Below are positions 1 through 8,585 of a stretch of 53,393 nucleotides of DNA, in pieces (position 1 is the first letter of the stretch; each line of letters begins with the position of its first letter). The stretch comes from Hyphomonadaceae bacterium (lineage in GTDB: Bacteria > Pseudomonadota > Alphaproteobacteria > Caulobacterales > Hyphomonadaceae). The translations under genes were made by a program, and so were the position numbers. The notes under the pieces are model-generated. The model saw only the letters and a program-made list of their open reading frames with translations. It made no database searches and was not told the origin of the DNA. Where the stretch lies: contig CANJIL010000017.1 of NCBI GenBank assembly GCA_947474455.1, positions 1-53,393 of the forward strand, in the 5' to 3' direction.

Positions 1-185
1 CAGGATGGTCATGGGGTCCTCATAGGCTTCGCCGACTGCGCAGCGTTGCCTGTTGATTAGGCGCAGGGCGGTGATTCCGCCTACGTAGCGTGCGGTCGAG
101 GCCTGATCAAATGATGGACGCCTGAGGATTGGGCAAAGGTGGGGGGTGTTTGCCTAAAAATACGGCGATGTGGCGTGATCAAACC

Positions 186-551
186 CTACTGGCTGCCTTC
201 CGGGGGCTTGCGGGCAGCCGGCTTGGCCTTTTTCGCCGTGTTGAGGTCGACCGCAGCGTGGATCGGGGCGTTGAATGCCTTCTCGTTGATCTTATCGCCC
301 TGGCGGAAATCGATGGCGCGCCGTGTGTCGCCAGCGAGGCTGGAGTTGAAGAGGCCGGACGGATCGGGGAGCGAGGCGCCCTTGGCGAAGGTGGCCTTTA
401 CATAGTCCTTGTAGGTCTCACCGGTGCAGATGATGCCGTCATGCTCCCAGACGGGAACGCCGCGCCATTTCCATTCCGCGACTACGTCCGGATCGGTCTG
501 ATGGATGAGGGCGCGGAGGCGGACGAGAGTTTCGCCGCGCCAATCGTTCAA
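186..551 (-). CDS. DUF1801 (YdhG-like) domain protein, N-terminus probably frameshifted
   Basis: The 121-residue product matches the DUF1801 / YdhG-like fold family in its core: an EWKWRGVPVW strand, the HDGIICTGETYK segment, TFAKGASLPDPSGLFNSSL and a C-terminal RRAIDFRQGDKINEKAF block. The biochemical role of this family is unknown. The only in-frame start is a TTG at 551, but the same frame stays open and family-like upstream (Lys/Ala/Thr-rich, then DGRIEELNDW). An ATG at 649 would join this frame if the G5 run at 634-638 had one more base, giving a more usual length. So the gene is either truncated at the start or carries a one-base indel. It lies just downstream of the broken SRPBCC-DUF1801 gene on the same strand. 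Family assignment is good; the start is uncertain. Confidence 0.6.
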   Translation of the reverse strand: MNDWRGETLVRLRALIHQTDPDVVAEWKWRGVPVWEHDGIICTGETYKDYVKATFAKGASLPDPSGLFNSSLAGDTRRAIDFRQGDKINEKAFNAPIHAAVDLNTAKKAKPAARKPPEGSQ

Positions 552-654
552 CTCCTCGATCCGGCCATCGATCGGTGTGGACGAAGAGGCGGTGGCTTTC
601 GCCTTGGTTGCGGCGGTTGTTCGTGTTTTCGCAGGGGGTGCTTCTTCATGGTGT

Positions 655-1530
655 TCACATTTTTCCGCCGGGCAGTTTGCTGGCTTGCTTCACCCAGTCG
701 GTGAACTGGGCTTCGTCGAGATCGTCCTCTTCGCGGACATGGAGGTAGCGCACGTTCTTCTGCTTCGAGGAGATGGCTGGTTCGGGCTTGAGATGTGCGC
801 CCATAAAGAACGCGATCTTAATGTATCGGCCGAAGACGTGGACGCTGAGGAAGTAGGTTTTCTCATCGGCGCCATAAAGGGGTGAGTTCCATTTCACCGA
901 CTTGCGCACGGCGGAGAAGGCGCGGGGCTGAGCGCGTCGAGGCGGCGGCCGAGATCGCTTTTCCAGCCGGGCATGGCGGCGATGTGGACCTTGATGGGCT
1001 CCTCGCCCAAGCCCTTCGCGATCTGCGGGTTGCCGCCGGATAGCAGCCTTGGTTTGGCCTTGGCGGCGGCCTTCTTTGCGGGCTTCGCCGATTTCCTCGG
1101 TGTCTTGCTGCCCATTGCCCAGTTCGCTTTCTCCGCGACCTGGTCCAGCGTGTTGAAGAACTGGTTCCAGCCAGCGCGGGCGCCGCCGAGGGCCTGCTTC
1201 TGCAAGTGGCGGAAGCCTGATCGCTCCATGCGCAGGTGCGTGCCCTTGCCAGTCGGCGTGAGCGTGAAGGTGACGATACTCTTCAGCGCGCAAGCTGGAT
1301 CTTCGTGCTCGAAATCCCAAATGCAGGAGTGCGTCTTGAGCGACTCAAGGGAGGACTTCGCAATCCAGAACGCCGCCCCATTTGCCGCGCAGCTTGTTGA
1401 AGCGGTGGCCGACTTTCGGCGCGAAATCATTTTTCATCAGCCACTTCTCCATAAGGTGCGGTTGCGTGAGGGCGCGCCATTTTTCCGGTAGGTAAGCGCC
1501 AGGCTGAGACGGGCGCTCGCCTTTCCGGCC
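655..1530 (-). pseudogene. Frameshifted SRPBCC (AHSA1-like) plus DUF1801 gene
   Basis: Three reading frames on the minus strand together give one protein. First comes an SRPBCC N-terminal part (WRALTQPHLMEKWLMKNDF, then GVLDCEV). It continues in a second frame from about 1350 (WDFEHEDPACALKSIVTF, MERSGFRHLQKQAL, WNQFFNTLDQVAEK), then a Lys/Ala linker and a DUF1801 start (PIKVHIAAMPGWKSDLGRRL). A third frame from about 925 carries the DUF1801 end (SVKWNSPLYG, YIKIAFFMGAHLKP, DEAQFTDWVKQASKL). The shifts fall near short C runs around 925 and 1352, and the N-terminus is also unclear. The order suggests a two-domain SRPBCC-DUF1801 protein or two fused neighbours. Frameshifts could be true decay or indel errors. 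Confidence 0.75.
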
Positions 1531-1574
1531 GCGATAGGGTTCTATCCTTCTAGAGATAACCGGGAGGATTGTTG

Positions 1575-2489
1575 ATGCGGTTTGCAGCACTGGGGCTGAT
1601 TGCGGCCCTGGCTTCGGCCCCGACGTGGGCGCAGCCCGAAACGACGCCGGCGGCCGGGCTAGTGCGCGAGGGCGTCACCGAGAAGCTGACGGACCATGTC
1701 TGGGCAATACCGGATGGATCGGCGTCGTTGGTGCCGAATGTGGGCATTATCGTAGGGTCGAGGGCTGTGCTGGTAGTAGACACCGGCATGGGCGCCCGCA
1801 ATGCGGAGACCGTTCTGCGCGAGGTCGCCAAGGTGGGGTCGGGCAGGCCTATCTATCTCGTGACCACGCATGTGCACCCCGAGCATGATCTGGGCGCACA
1901 TGCGTTTCCCAAGGGATCGCAGCTTATCCGATCGAAGGATCAGGAGACGGATATCGCTGCTTCCGGCATGACGCTGGCGGAGGCGTTTGCGGCGCGCTCA
2001 CCGCTGAATGCGGAGCTGCTGATGGGCGCGGTCTACCGGCCCGCGGATATTTCGTTCAACCACGAATATGAGCTCGATCTTGGCGGCGTGATCGCGCGGA
2101 TCGTGGCGATGGGGCTCAACCACACGTTGGGCGATACGGTGGTGCTGGTCGACGGCGTGCTGTTCTCCGGCGATGTGGCAATGCAGCCGCAGCCTTCGGT
2201 CATGGCCGAAGGGGCGACGATCTCGCACTGGATGCAGAGCCTCGACAAGCTGGATGCAATGAGGCCGGCGCAGGTGGTGCCGAGCCATGGGCCGCGCGGC
2301 AACGCCGGGATCATCATGGGGTATCGCATCTATTTCATGCAGGTACGCAACCGGACGTCTGCTCTGAAGGGTGCACGCCGGACGCTGGAGCAGGTGACGG
2401 ATCAGGTGACGACCGAAATGGCGTCACAGTATCCGGATAAGCAACGTATGGCCGAGGCGGTGAAGGCGGCTTACGCCGAGGCGATGTAG
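1575..2489 (+). CDS. Secreted metallo-beta-lactamase-fold hydrolase
   Basis: A 304-residue protein with an N-terminal signal peptide (about residues 1-19, ending near APTWA) and a metallo-beta-lactamase fold. The metal motif appears as HVHPEH (about residues 99-104), so the usual Asp of HxHxDH is Glu. Later metal ligands are seen in NHTLGD, LFSGDVA and PSHGP. This makes it a probable periplasmic zinc hydrolase of the broad MBL superfamily (class B beta-lactamase-like or quinoprotein-relay-like proteins); the substrate cannot be told. The ATG at 1575 is preferred over the TTGs at 1569 and 1572 because GGGAGG at 1562-1567 is well spaced from it. It is divergent from the broken SRPBCC gene and looks monocistronic. 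Confidence 0.85.
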   Translation: MRFAALGLIAALASAPTWAQPETTPAAGLVREGVTEKLTDHVWAIPDGSASLVPNVGIIVGSRAVLVVDTGMGARNAETVLREVAKVGSGRPIYLVTTHVHPEHDLGAHAFPKGSQLIRSKDQETDIAASGMTLAEAFAARSPLNAELLMGAVYRPADISFNHEYELDLGGVIARIVAMGLNHTLGDTVVLVDGVLFSGDVAMQPQPSVMAEGATISHWMQSLDKLDAMRPAQVVPSHGPRGNAGIIMGYRIYFMQVRNRTSALKGARRTLEQVTDQVTTEMASQYPDKQRMAEAVKAAYAEAM

Positions 2490-2619
2490 GCGCGGACAGC
2501 ATCGCAAAGAGGTGCCTGCAATGGCAGGCGCGCCTGCGATCAGCGATCGTTCCCTTCGAGGTCGTGACTTAACAGCAGAAGCCGGGATCGATATCCAAGC
2601 GCTTGGCTCGGGTCGGACG

Positions 2620-3666
2620 ATGGTTGATGTTCTTCTTTCATATAAGCGAAGTGACAAGAAGATCGCCGAGAAGATCAACGCGCCCGTGTACGAGTCTGGC
2701 CTTTCGGTCCGGTAAGGACGACAACACCAAACATGCTGAAGAGGGGCAGCGTGTGATTGAAATCGACCTGGACGAAGCCGAAGCAGTACTGGTGAGCTGG
2801 TCGCCGGACGCGGCGAAGAGCGTCCCGGTGCGATCTAAAGCGACAGAAGGTTTCGAGACGGGCCGTTTTGTTCAGGTCATCGTCAAGAAGACCAAGCTTC
2901 CGCTCGTCTTCAATCAGTTGCAGTCGATCGATCTCACTGACTGCGGCGATCGGGCCGACGATCCGCGGATCATCCAGCTTGTCGAAGAGTTGGGCGGGGT
3001 CGAATGGCGCAAAAGCTACGTCAATCTTCCCAAAACGGGGCGGAAGACGGCCGCGTTCGTCGCGGAGCACGCTGGCTGCACCTCTTGCTGCACCCCTGAG
3101 CCTCAAGATGCCGCCACAATGGTTATACGGCCTGTCACTACTGACGCCGTGGCTCGTCGGGTTGTCGAGTTACCGGTTCGCGATCGAAGACCTGAGCTTG
3201 GAGGGCATTCAGTGGCTTAGCCCGCTCGGGCTGTTGTTTACGCCGCGTTTTCCGCGGCGCACATTTCTGCTGGCGGGCGGGGTGTCAACCGCCGCATTGG
3301 CTGCGATGTCGTTTTTGTACCTGTCTGCCGCCGACACAGAAAGGCAATGGGTGGCGTTGTGCCAGCTGAAGGGCGAGAACCGCTTGCGCGACAACACTGT
3401 GCAGACGCTGATGGCCCTGACGCTGCCTATCGCGTCCGTAAGTTTTTATCTTCTACAATTCGGGGCGGTGGTCGTGAACTTCCCCGCCAGAACGTAGGGG
3501 CTCGTCCTTGATGCCGGAGAGGAACATGCTACGCTATGGGTTGTCGCGCCTTATATAACGGCGATCGCTGTGCTGCCGTTCGCGATTCGGTTCTTCGCAG
3601 AGGCGTCAGAACCGGAGCTGCAAAGCGTGGGGATACGACAAAGGCCGCCCAGTCCCGACGACGTTA
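2620..3666 (+). pseudogene. Decayed TIR domain gene with C-terminal membrane segments
   Basis: Starting at ATG 2620, frame 1 gives a TIR beginning (VDVLLSYKRSDKKIAEKI) and stops at 2715. The next frame continues it from about 2700 (KDDN, then EAEAVLVSWSPDAAKSVPVR, FVQVIVKKTKLPLVFNQLQ and DDPRIIQLVEELGG), which is the usual TIR core. A third frame from about 3090 encodes several hydrophobic segments (around WLYGLSLLTPWLVGL, TFLLAGGVSTAALAAM and LMALTLPIASVSFYLLQFG). It meets an in-frame TAG at 3495, then runs on with another membrane segment (VVAPYITAIAVLPFAIRFF) up to the end of prs. At least two frameshifts and one nonsense codon make it non-functional as read. The original product would be a TIR protein with four or five helices. 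Its role is unknown; TIR proteins often act in signalling or phage defence. Confidence 0.7.
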
Positions 3667-4599
3667 TCAGTCGAACATCTTCGAGATCGACTCGTCGTTG
3701 GCGATCCGGCGGATGGCTTCGCCGATCAGGGGCGCAAGGGTGAGCGTGCGGATCTTCTTGGCCTTGGAGACCGACTCCGAAGTCTGGATCGTGTCGGTGA
3801 TGACCAATTCTTTCAGCTGCGACTTGTCGATATTGGCAGCGGCGCCGTTCGACAGGACGCCGTGCGTGACGTAAGCGGCGACTTCCCTGGCTCCCTTCTT
3901 AAGGAGCGCGTCAGCAGCGTTGATCAGCGTGCCGCCCGAGTCCGTCATGTCGTCGATCAGGATACATTTGCGGCCTTCAACGTCGCCGATGATGTTCATC
4001 ACTTCGGACTCGCCGGCTTTCTCACGACGCTTGTCGACGATTGCGAGGTCGACCTCGAGACGCTTGGCCAGCGCGCGGGCGCGGACCACGCCGCCGACGT
4101 CCGGCGAGATAACCATCAGGTCCTTGTGGCCGTACTTGCGAAGGATGTCGTCCGACATCTCCGGCATGGCGAAGAGGTTGTCGGTGGGCTTGTCGAAGAA
4201 GCCCTGGATCTGGGCGGCGTGAAGGTCGACCGTGACGACACGGTCGGCACCGGCGACGGTGATCAGGTTGGCGACCAGCTTGGCGGAGATGGGTGTTCGG
4301 CCATCGGTCTTACGGTCCTGACGCGCGTAACCATAATAGGGGATCACCGCCGTGATACGCCGAGCGCTGGCGCGGACGAGCGCGTCCATCGTGATCAGCA
4401 GTTCCATCAGGTGGTCGTTGGCTGGGGCGGAGGTCGACTGGATGACATAAACGTCCTGGCCGCGGACGTTCTCGTTAACCTTCACGAAGACTTCGCGGTC
4501 CTTGAAAGTCTTCACCTCGGCGTTGGTGAGACTGATGTCGAGATAGGCGGCGATATTGTCGGCCAGCGGCCGGTTGGAATTGCACGAGATGAGCTTCAT
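3667..4599 (-). CDS. prs: Ribose-phosphate pyrophosphokinase
   Basis: A 310-residue cytoplasmic enzyme that makes PRPP from ribose 5-phosphate and ATP, feeding purine, pyrimidine, histidine, tryptophan and NAD synthesis. Family landmarks are clear: [11 protein letters not shown] near residue 100, the metal/PRPP site [13 protein letters not shown], the flexible-loop KRREKAGE and the PRPP-binding loop [10 protein letters not shown] near residue 220. The frame is open further upstream, but the family start [17 protein letters not shown] is the ATG at 4599, which gives the usual length. The gene follows pgeF on the same strand after a 186-base gap in which I see no gene, so it may have its own promoter. 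Its 3' end meets the decayed TIR gene. Confidence 0.97.
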   Translation of the reverse strand: MKLISCNSNRPLADNIAAYLDISLTNAEVKTFKDREVFVKVNENVRGQDVYVIQSTSAPANDHLMELLITMDALVRASARRITAVIPYYGYARQDRKTDGRTPISAKLVANLITVAGADRVVTVDLHAAQIQGFFDKPTDNLFAMPEMSDDILRKYGHKDLMVISPDVGGVVRARALAKRLEVDLAIVDKRREKAGESEVMNIIGDVEGRKCILIDDMTDSGGTLINAADALLKKGAREVAAYVTHGVLSNGAAANIDKSQLKELVITDTIQTSESVSKAKKIRTLTLAPLIGEAIRRIANDESISKMFD

Positions 4600-4785
4600 C
4601 CGCCCGCTCTCCCAAAATGCCGTCCCTGAACCATGCAGTAGCAGGGGGCTCGCATTGGCGTCACGCTTCTGTCGCAAAATCGATTGTGCTGCAATCGCGT
4701 GGCCTGCGGATTCCGCGAGAGGTCTGTGAGTGCTGCCTAAATGCCGCACAAAAAATGCATTTCACCTTGCAGCTGATACGCGCTC

Positions 4786-5574
4786 TCACGCCACCAGCAT
4801 GATTCCTGTCATGTTTCTCCCGCAAGCACGATCACCGGTCTTCACAGACGCGCGGTGGGAGAAATAGAGGTCGGGCTGTGTGAGCGTGTCGTCCGCAAGG
4901 GCGTCTGCGTGTGCGACGCCGAGACGGGCGAGGCGACCGAGACAGTAACGTTTGAGGTCAAAGAACTGGCGGTCGCCTTCGCCGGGTTCGAAGAGGTGTT
5001 CGGCCCAGGACGTGGCGTCGAGGACCGCGTCGGCGAGGTCGGGGCCGACTTCGAAAGACGATTGCGACAGACACGGGCCGACGGCGGCGACGGTCTTGCC
5101 TGGATCGGCGCCGATATGGACCATCGCTTCGAGCGTGCTTTCGAGCACACCGCCGACGGCGCCGCGCCAGCCCGCATGGATGGCGGCGATGACGCTGTTG
5201 TGGGGATCGCACAGCACGATGGGCGCGCAGTCGGCGGTAAGCACGCCGAGAAGAAGGCCGGGGCGTTTAGTGACGAGCGCGTCGCATTGCGGCCGGTCGT
5301 TGGGCGGGAAAGCCTTGTCGGTGATGACGGCCTTCGCGGAGTGTATCTGACGGGCAGCGGCGAGATTGTCTGGCGAGCAGCCCAGCGTGAGGCAGACGCG
5401 GCGGCGGTTCTCGAGGACTTTCTCTGGCTGGTCGCCGGAGCCGGGGCCGCAGTTGAGCGAATTGTAAACGCCAGTGGAGACGCCGCCACGCCGGCCGAAG
5501 AAGCCGTGGCGGACATGCATCGAGAAGCGCTTGATGGCGGGGGCTTCCTCGAAGGGCGGGCGGGTGTCGGTCAT
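4786..5574 (-). CDS. pgeF: Peptidoglycan editing factor PgeF (YfiH/laccase-domain family)
   Basis: A 262-residue protein of the multicopper polyphenol oxidase / YfiH family. E. coli PgeF removes wrongly incorporated residues such as L-Ser from peptidoglycan precursors; other family members have purine nucleoside-related activities. The metal-site signatures are visible as ARQIHSAK, LTADCAPIVLCD (the conserved Cys) and HAGWRGAVGGV (the conserved His), with VGPCLSQSSFEVG and YFSHRAS near the end. It begins 9 bases after the MidA-like gene and belongs to the lgt - midA-like - pgeF run. That order is common in alphaproteobacteria and links it to envelope genes by position only. Confidence 0.93.
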   Translation of the reverse strand: MTDTRPPFEEAPAIKRFSMHVRHGFFGRRGGVSTGVYNSLNCGPGSGDQPEKVLENRRRVCLTLGCSPDNLAAARQIHSAKAVITDKAFPPNDRPQCDALVTKRPGLLLGVLTADCAPIVLCDPHNSVIAAIHAGWRGAVGGVLESTLEAMVHIGADPGKTVAAVGPCLSQSSFEVGPDLADAVLDATSWAEHLFEPGEGDRQFFDLKRYCLGRLARLGVAHADALADDTLTQPDLYFSHRASVKTGDRACGRNMTGIMLVA

Positions 5575-5582
5575 GAACTCTG

Positions 5583-6629
5583 CTAGAATCCGGGCGGCGC
5601 ATCCACGCCGTGGGGCGTCATGGCGATTGCCTTGAACCTTGCGCCCATCTGGTCGGGCGAGACAAGTTTTTCGACTGCTTCGCGGATTTCGTCGGCGCGC
5701 TGCGGGTTGGCGTTGATGAGCGCTTCGGCGCGTTCGCAGGCTCCGAGGCGGGTGAGGAAGTAGCGCTGCTGGATCGGGCCGTGGACGGCAAGGCCTTCGC
5801 TCTCGCAGATCCGACGGAGGCGGGGGAAGTCAACGTCGGCGGTGAGGTCGGATGCGCCGGGGTGGGCGAGGGGGTGGACCTGCTCTCCGGCCTTGTAGGC
5901 GCGGAGTGTTTCGTCGGGGGAGCGGTCGTCGGGACCGTAGTCTAGGAAGAGGGCCCGGCCGGGGTTTTGGCGAAAGCGGCGGGCGAGGCTGGTGATCAGC
6001 GTTTCAAGCGCAGGTGCGACTTCGACATGGTCGCCGACGGGGATGACGGCGTCGGGCAGGTCAGCAGGCGGGCCGGCGCCGAAGGCGAGATTGCCATCGC
6101 GGTCGAAGCCGACCTGGCGTTCGCGCCAGCCATTTCCGTCGCGCATGAACTGTCGGATAGCGAAGCAATCTAGGAATTCGTTGGCCAGCACGATGGAGGG
6201 ACCGGGCGGCACGCTCTCGAGTTCGTCGAAATGGAGGATGTCCTGGTCGAAGAGAACGTTTGACTGTTCGTGGCGCAGGGCGGGGCTGGCTTCGACTAGG
6301 GCGATCTGGGCGGCCGCGTTGAACCCCTTGACGCTGCCGGCGGCGCGGAGGATGTCCACCATCATGGCGCCGCGGCCGGGGCCGAGTTCGATGAGCCAGA
6401 ATTTTTCAGGCGATCCTAGTCGCAACCATTCATGTGCGGTCCACAGGCCGACGAGCTCGCCGAAGATCTGGCTGGTCTCGGGCGCAGTGGTGAAGTCCTC
6501 ATTGAATCCCGGACGCGTGGCGTAATAACCATCGCGTGGATCGTGCAGGCACATCAGCATGTAGAGCGACACGGGCATCGGCCCGTTGATGCGGATGGCC
6601 TCTTCGATGCGGGAGCGAAGACCGCTCAC
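5583..6629 (-). CDS. SAM-dependent methyltransferase, MidA/NDUFAF7 family
   Basis: A 348-residue class I methyltransferase of the DUF185 family, whose mitochondrial member NDUFAF7 (MidA) methylates an arginine of a complex I subunit. The SAM-binding glycine motif is ELGPGRGAMM at about residues 82-91; family markers include DGYYATRPGFNEDFTTAPE near the start, NEFLDCFAIRQ and DYGPDDR. Bacterial members are widespread in alphaproteobacteria; the target here is inferred, not shown. The ATG overlaps the end of lgt by 4 bases, which points to translational coupling. Confidence 0.9.
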   Translation of the reverse strand: MSGLRSRIEEAIRINGPMPVSLYMLMCLHDPRDGYYATRPGFNEDFTTAPETSQIFGELVGLWTAHEWLRLGSPEKFWLIELGPGRGAMMVDILRAAGSVKGFNAAAQIALVEASPALRHEQSNVLFDQDILHFDELESVPPGPSIVLANEFLDCFAIRQFMRDGNGWRERQVGFDRDGNLAFGAGPPADLPDAVIPVGDHVEVAPALETLITSLARRFRQNPGRALFLDYGPDDRSPDETLRAYKAGEQVHPLAHPGASDLTADVDFPRLRRICESEGLAVHGPIQQRYFLTRLGACERAEALINANPQRADEIREAVEKLVSPDQMGARFKAIAMTPHGVDAPPGF

Positions 6630-7555
6630 GCAGGTTTCGCTTCGCCGCCGCCGGGCGCGCGGTTGGCGCGCCAGATGAGATAAGCGCCGCCGAGGATCAT
6701 CGGGATCGACAGCAGCATGCCCATGGTGAACCAGGTGGGCATGATGCCTTGGGTGAAGTTATCAGGCTCGCGGAAATTCTCGACGAGCGTGCGGCTGATC
6801 GCATAGCCGATCAGGAAGATGCCCGCGACCATGCCCGGCTTCCGGAGCAGACGGAGTTTCCACACAGCGAACCAGCAGATGGCGAAAAGCAGCAGGCCTT
6901 CGAGCGCGGATTCGTAGATCTGGCTTGGGTGAACAAGGGGTTTGCCGTCGACGGATCCCCACTGGCGCGTCGTCCAGTTGTAGTCGGGGAACCGCATGCC
7001 CCACGGAGCGTCGGTTGGGCGGCCGAAGAGTTCGCCGTTGATGAAGTTGGCGATGCGGACCAGGAATATGCCGATCGGCGCCGCGGCGCAGGCAACGTCG
7101 CCAAGGCTGATGAAGGGGATCTTGCGTAACCACGACGTGGCGATGACGGCGATGATCGCGCCGATCAGACCGCCATGGAAGGACATGCCGCCTTCCCACA
7201 TGCGCAGGATGAACAACGGGTCGTCGCCGAGTTTGTGCGCCTCATACGGGATCGTGTAAAAAAGAATGTAGCCAATGCGACCGCCGAGCAGGATGCCGAT
7301 CATCGCGTAGAAGGCGAAGTCGTCGATATCCTGCTTGTTCAGCGGGCCTTGGGGAGCCTCGCCCCACAGACGAGCGGTTGTAACGATCCGGATTGCATAC
7401 CACCAGCCGATCAACAGGCCGAAAATGTATCCAAGCGCATACCAGCGCACAGGAAATGGGCCGAGATGGATCGGTCCCAGCTGCATATCGGGCAACGGAA
7501 TGGTGAAAGCTGCCGGATCGAGGCGCGGAAAGGGAATCTCCAGGGGGATGTACAT
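6626..7555 (-). CDS. lgt: Prolipoprotein diacylglyceryl transferase
   Basis: A 309-residue inner-membrane enzyme with about seven hydrophobic segments. It moves diacylglycerol from phosphatidylglycerol to the lipobox cysteine of prolipoproteins, the first step of lipoprotein maturation. The family signature appears as RIANFINGELFGRPTD, and the conserved HGGLIGA and YPSQ-type (HPSQIYE) motifs are present. It heads the minus-strand run with the MidA-like gene and pgeF, and is divergent from ubiK, so the 100-base gap at 7556-7657 should hold both promoters. The M23 lipoprotein and small lipoprotein elsewhere in this window would be substrates. Confidence 0.97.
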   Translation of the reverse strand: MYIPLEIPFPRLDPAAFTIPLPDMQLGPIHLGPFPVRWYALGYIFGLLIGWWYAIRIVTTARLWGEAPQGPLNKQDIDDFAFYAMIGILLGGRIGYILFYTIPYEAHKLGDDPLFILRMWEGGMSFHGGLIGAIIAVIATSWLRKIPFISLGDVACAAAPIGIFLVRIANFINGELFGRPTDAPWGMRFPDYNWTTRQWGSVDGKPLVHPSQIYESALEGLLLFAICWFAVWKLRLLRKPGMVAGIFLIGYAISRTLVENFREPDNFTQGIMPTWFTMGMLLSIPMILGGAYLIWRANRAPGGGEAKPA

Positions 7556-7657
7556 GAGGTGAAGCTGTATACCATTCCGGGGGTGCTTTGAAATCCCGGG
7601 CTTGCTGGGCCATATAGATACCGGTTCCGGTGACGGGGTCTAGCTTGGAGGCGTCAT

Positions 7658-7930
7658 ATGCAAACCCGCAATCCGATCATGGACGATATAACTCGCATGA
7701 TGCAGGGTGCCGCCGGGATGGCGCAGGCGGCCAATGACGAGGCAAAGGCGCTTTTCCGTTCCGGCGTGGAGCAGCTCATTGCTGACATGGATCTGGTGAA
7801 GCGCGAGGAGTTCGAGACCATGAGGTCGCTGGCTCGCTCAGCGCTTGAAAAGGCGGAAGCTTTGGAGCAACGCGTCGCCGATCTGGAGGTAAAACTCGTT
7901 GGCGGTAGCGCGACGGACAGGCGCCCCTAA
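7658..7930 (+). CDS. ubiK: Ubiquinone biosynthesis accessory factor UbiK (BMFP family)
   Basis: A 90-residue protein of the membrane fusogenic / UbiK family. It starts with an amphipathic stretch (DDITRMMQGAAGMAQA), continues through REEFETMRSLARSALEK and ends in a coiled coil (EALEQRVADLEVKL). In gammaproteobacteria UbiK binds UbiJ and lipids and helps aerobic ubiquinone synthesis. Alphaproteobacterial relatives are assigned by similarity. The ATG at 7658 is used; an internal ATG at 7679 is possible. Divergent from lgt. Confidence 0.85.
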   Translation: MQTRNPIMDDITRMMQGAAGMAQAANDEAKALFRSGVEQLIADMDLVKREEFETMRSLARSALEKAEALEQRVADLEVKLVGGSATDRRP

Positions 7931-8039
7931 GCGCGATTCGTATCTCCAAACGCTTAACCACACCGCCATTGTTAGACACGCCAACGCTCTATAGCGTTTC
8001 AACCGAAGCGGGCTTTGCCCGTGATTCTGGGAGGACCAG

Positions 8040-8543
8040 ATGTCGCAACTCAACAGCATTTCCGCCGACTTCACGGATCGGGCCATGGACGTGGTCGAGC
8101 AGACGCTGCTCGCGGCGGACTGGGCGTGCGAACGTTCCGAGGAAGGCGTGATCCACTGCGCGTCGATAACGAAGTGGGGTGAGTTCGGCGGCATGTTCGT
8201 CTGGCGCGACGAGCCGGCGTCTCTCAATTTTTCGCTGACGCTCGACCTGCGCGCGCCAAACGGGAAGCAGTCGGCGATCTCCGATCTGCTGCGCCGGATC
8301 AATGAGCGGTTGTGGCTCGGACATTTCGATTATTGGAACGATGAAGGCGTGGCGGTCTTTCGTCACGCGCTTCCGATGCTCGATCGCGTAGCGCCGGATC
8401 CAGGCGAAGTCGCGGCTGTGCTGACGGCTGCGCTCGAAGCGGCGGACCAGTTTCTGCCGGCCTTCAACTTCGTCGTCTGGGCTGGCAAGTCCGCCGAGGA
8501 AGCTGTCGCGGCGGTCGTGTTCGAAACACACGGCGAGGCCTGA
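8040..8543 (+). CDS. YbjN domain-containing protein
   Basis: A 167-residue YbjN-family protein, recognised from the alpha/beta layout with LNFSLTLDLRAPNGKQSAISDLL and RINERLWLGHFDYWNDEGV, then a helix-rich end (ALEAADQFLPAFNFVVWAGK). YbjN proteins resemble type III secretion chaperones in fold and have been linked to stress and motility in enterobacteria, but no biochemical role is settled. In alphaproteobacteria it is usually placed just upstream of proC, as here (42-base gap). GGGAGG at 8029-8034 is a good ribosome binding site for the ATG at 8040. No membrane segment or signal peptide is seen. Confidence 0.88.
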   Translation: MSQLNSISADFTDRAMDVVEQTLLAADWACERSEEGVIHCASITKWGEFGGMFVWRDEPASLNFSLTLDLRAPNGKQSAISDLLRRINERLWLGHFDYWNDEGVAVFRHALPMLDRVAPDPGEVAAVLTAALEAADQFLPAFNFVVWAGKSAEEAVAAVVFETHGEA

Positions 8544-8585
8544 GCTGATGGTCGCGGGCTCATCCTCCGAGAAGGGGGCGCGCGG

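Noticed and set aside
1-185. Possible minus-strand gene starting near position 14 (GAGGA then ATG ACC ATC CTG)
   Set aside because: Only four codons lie inside the window. The rest of 1-185 shows no gene that can be supported.
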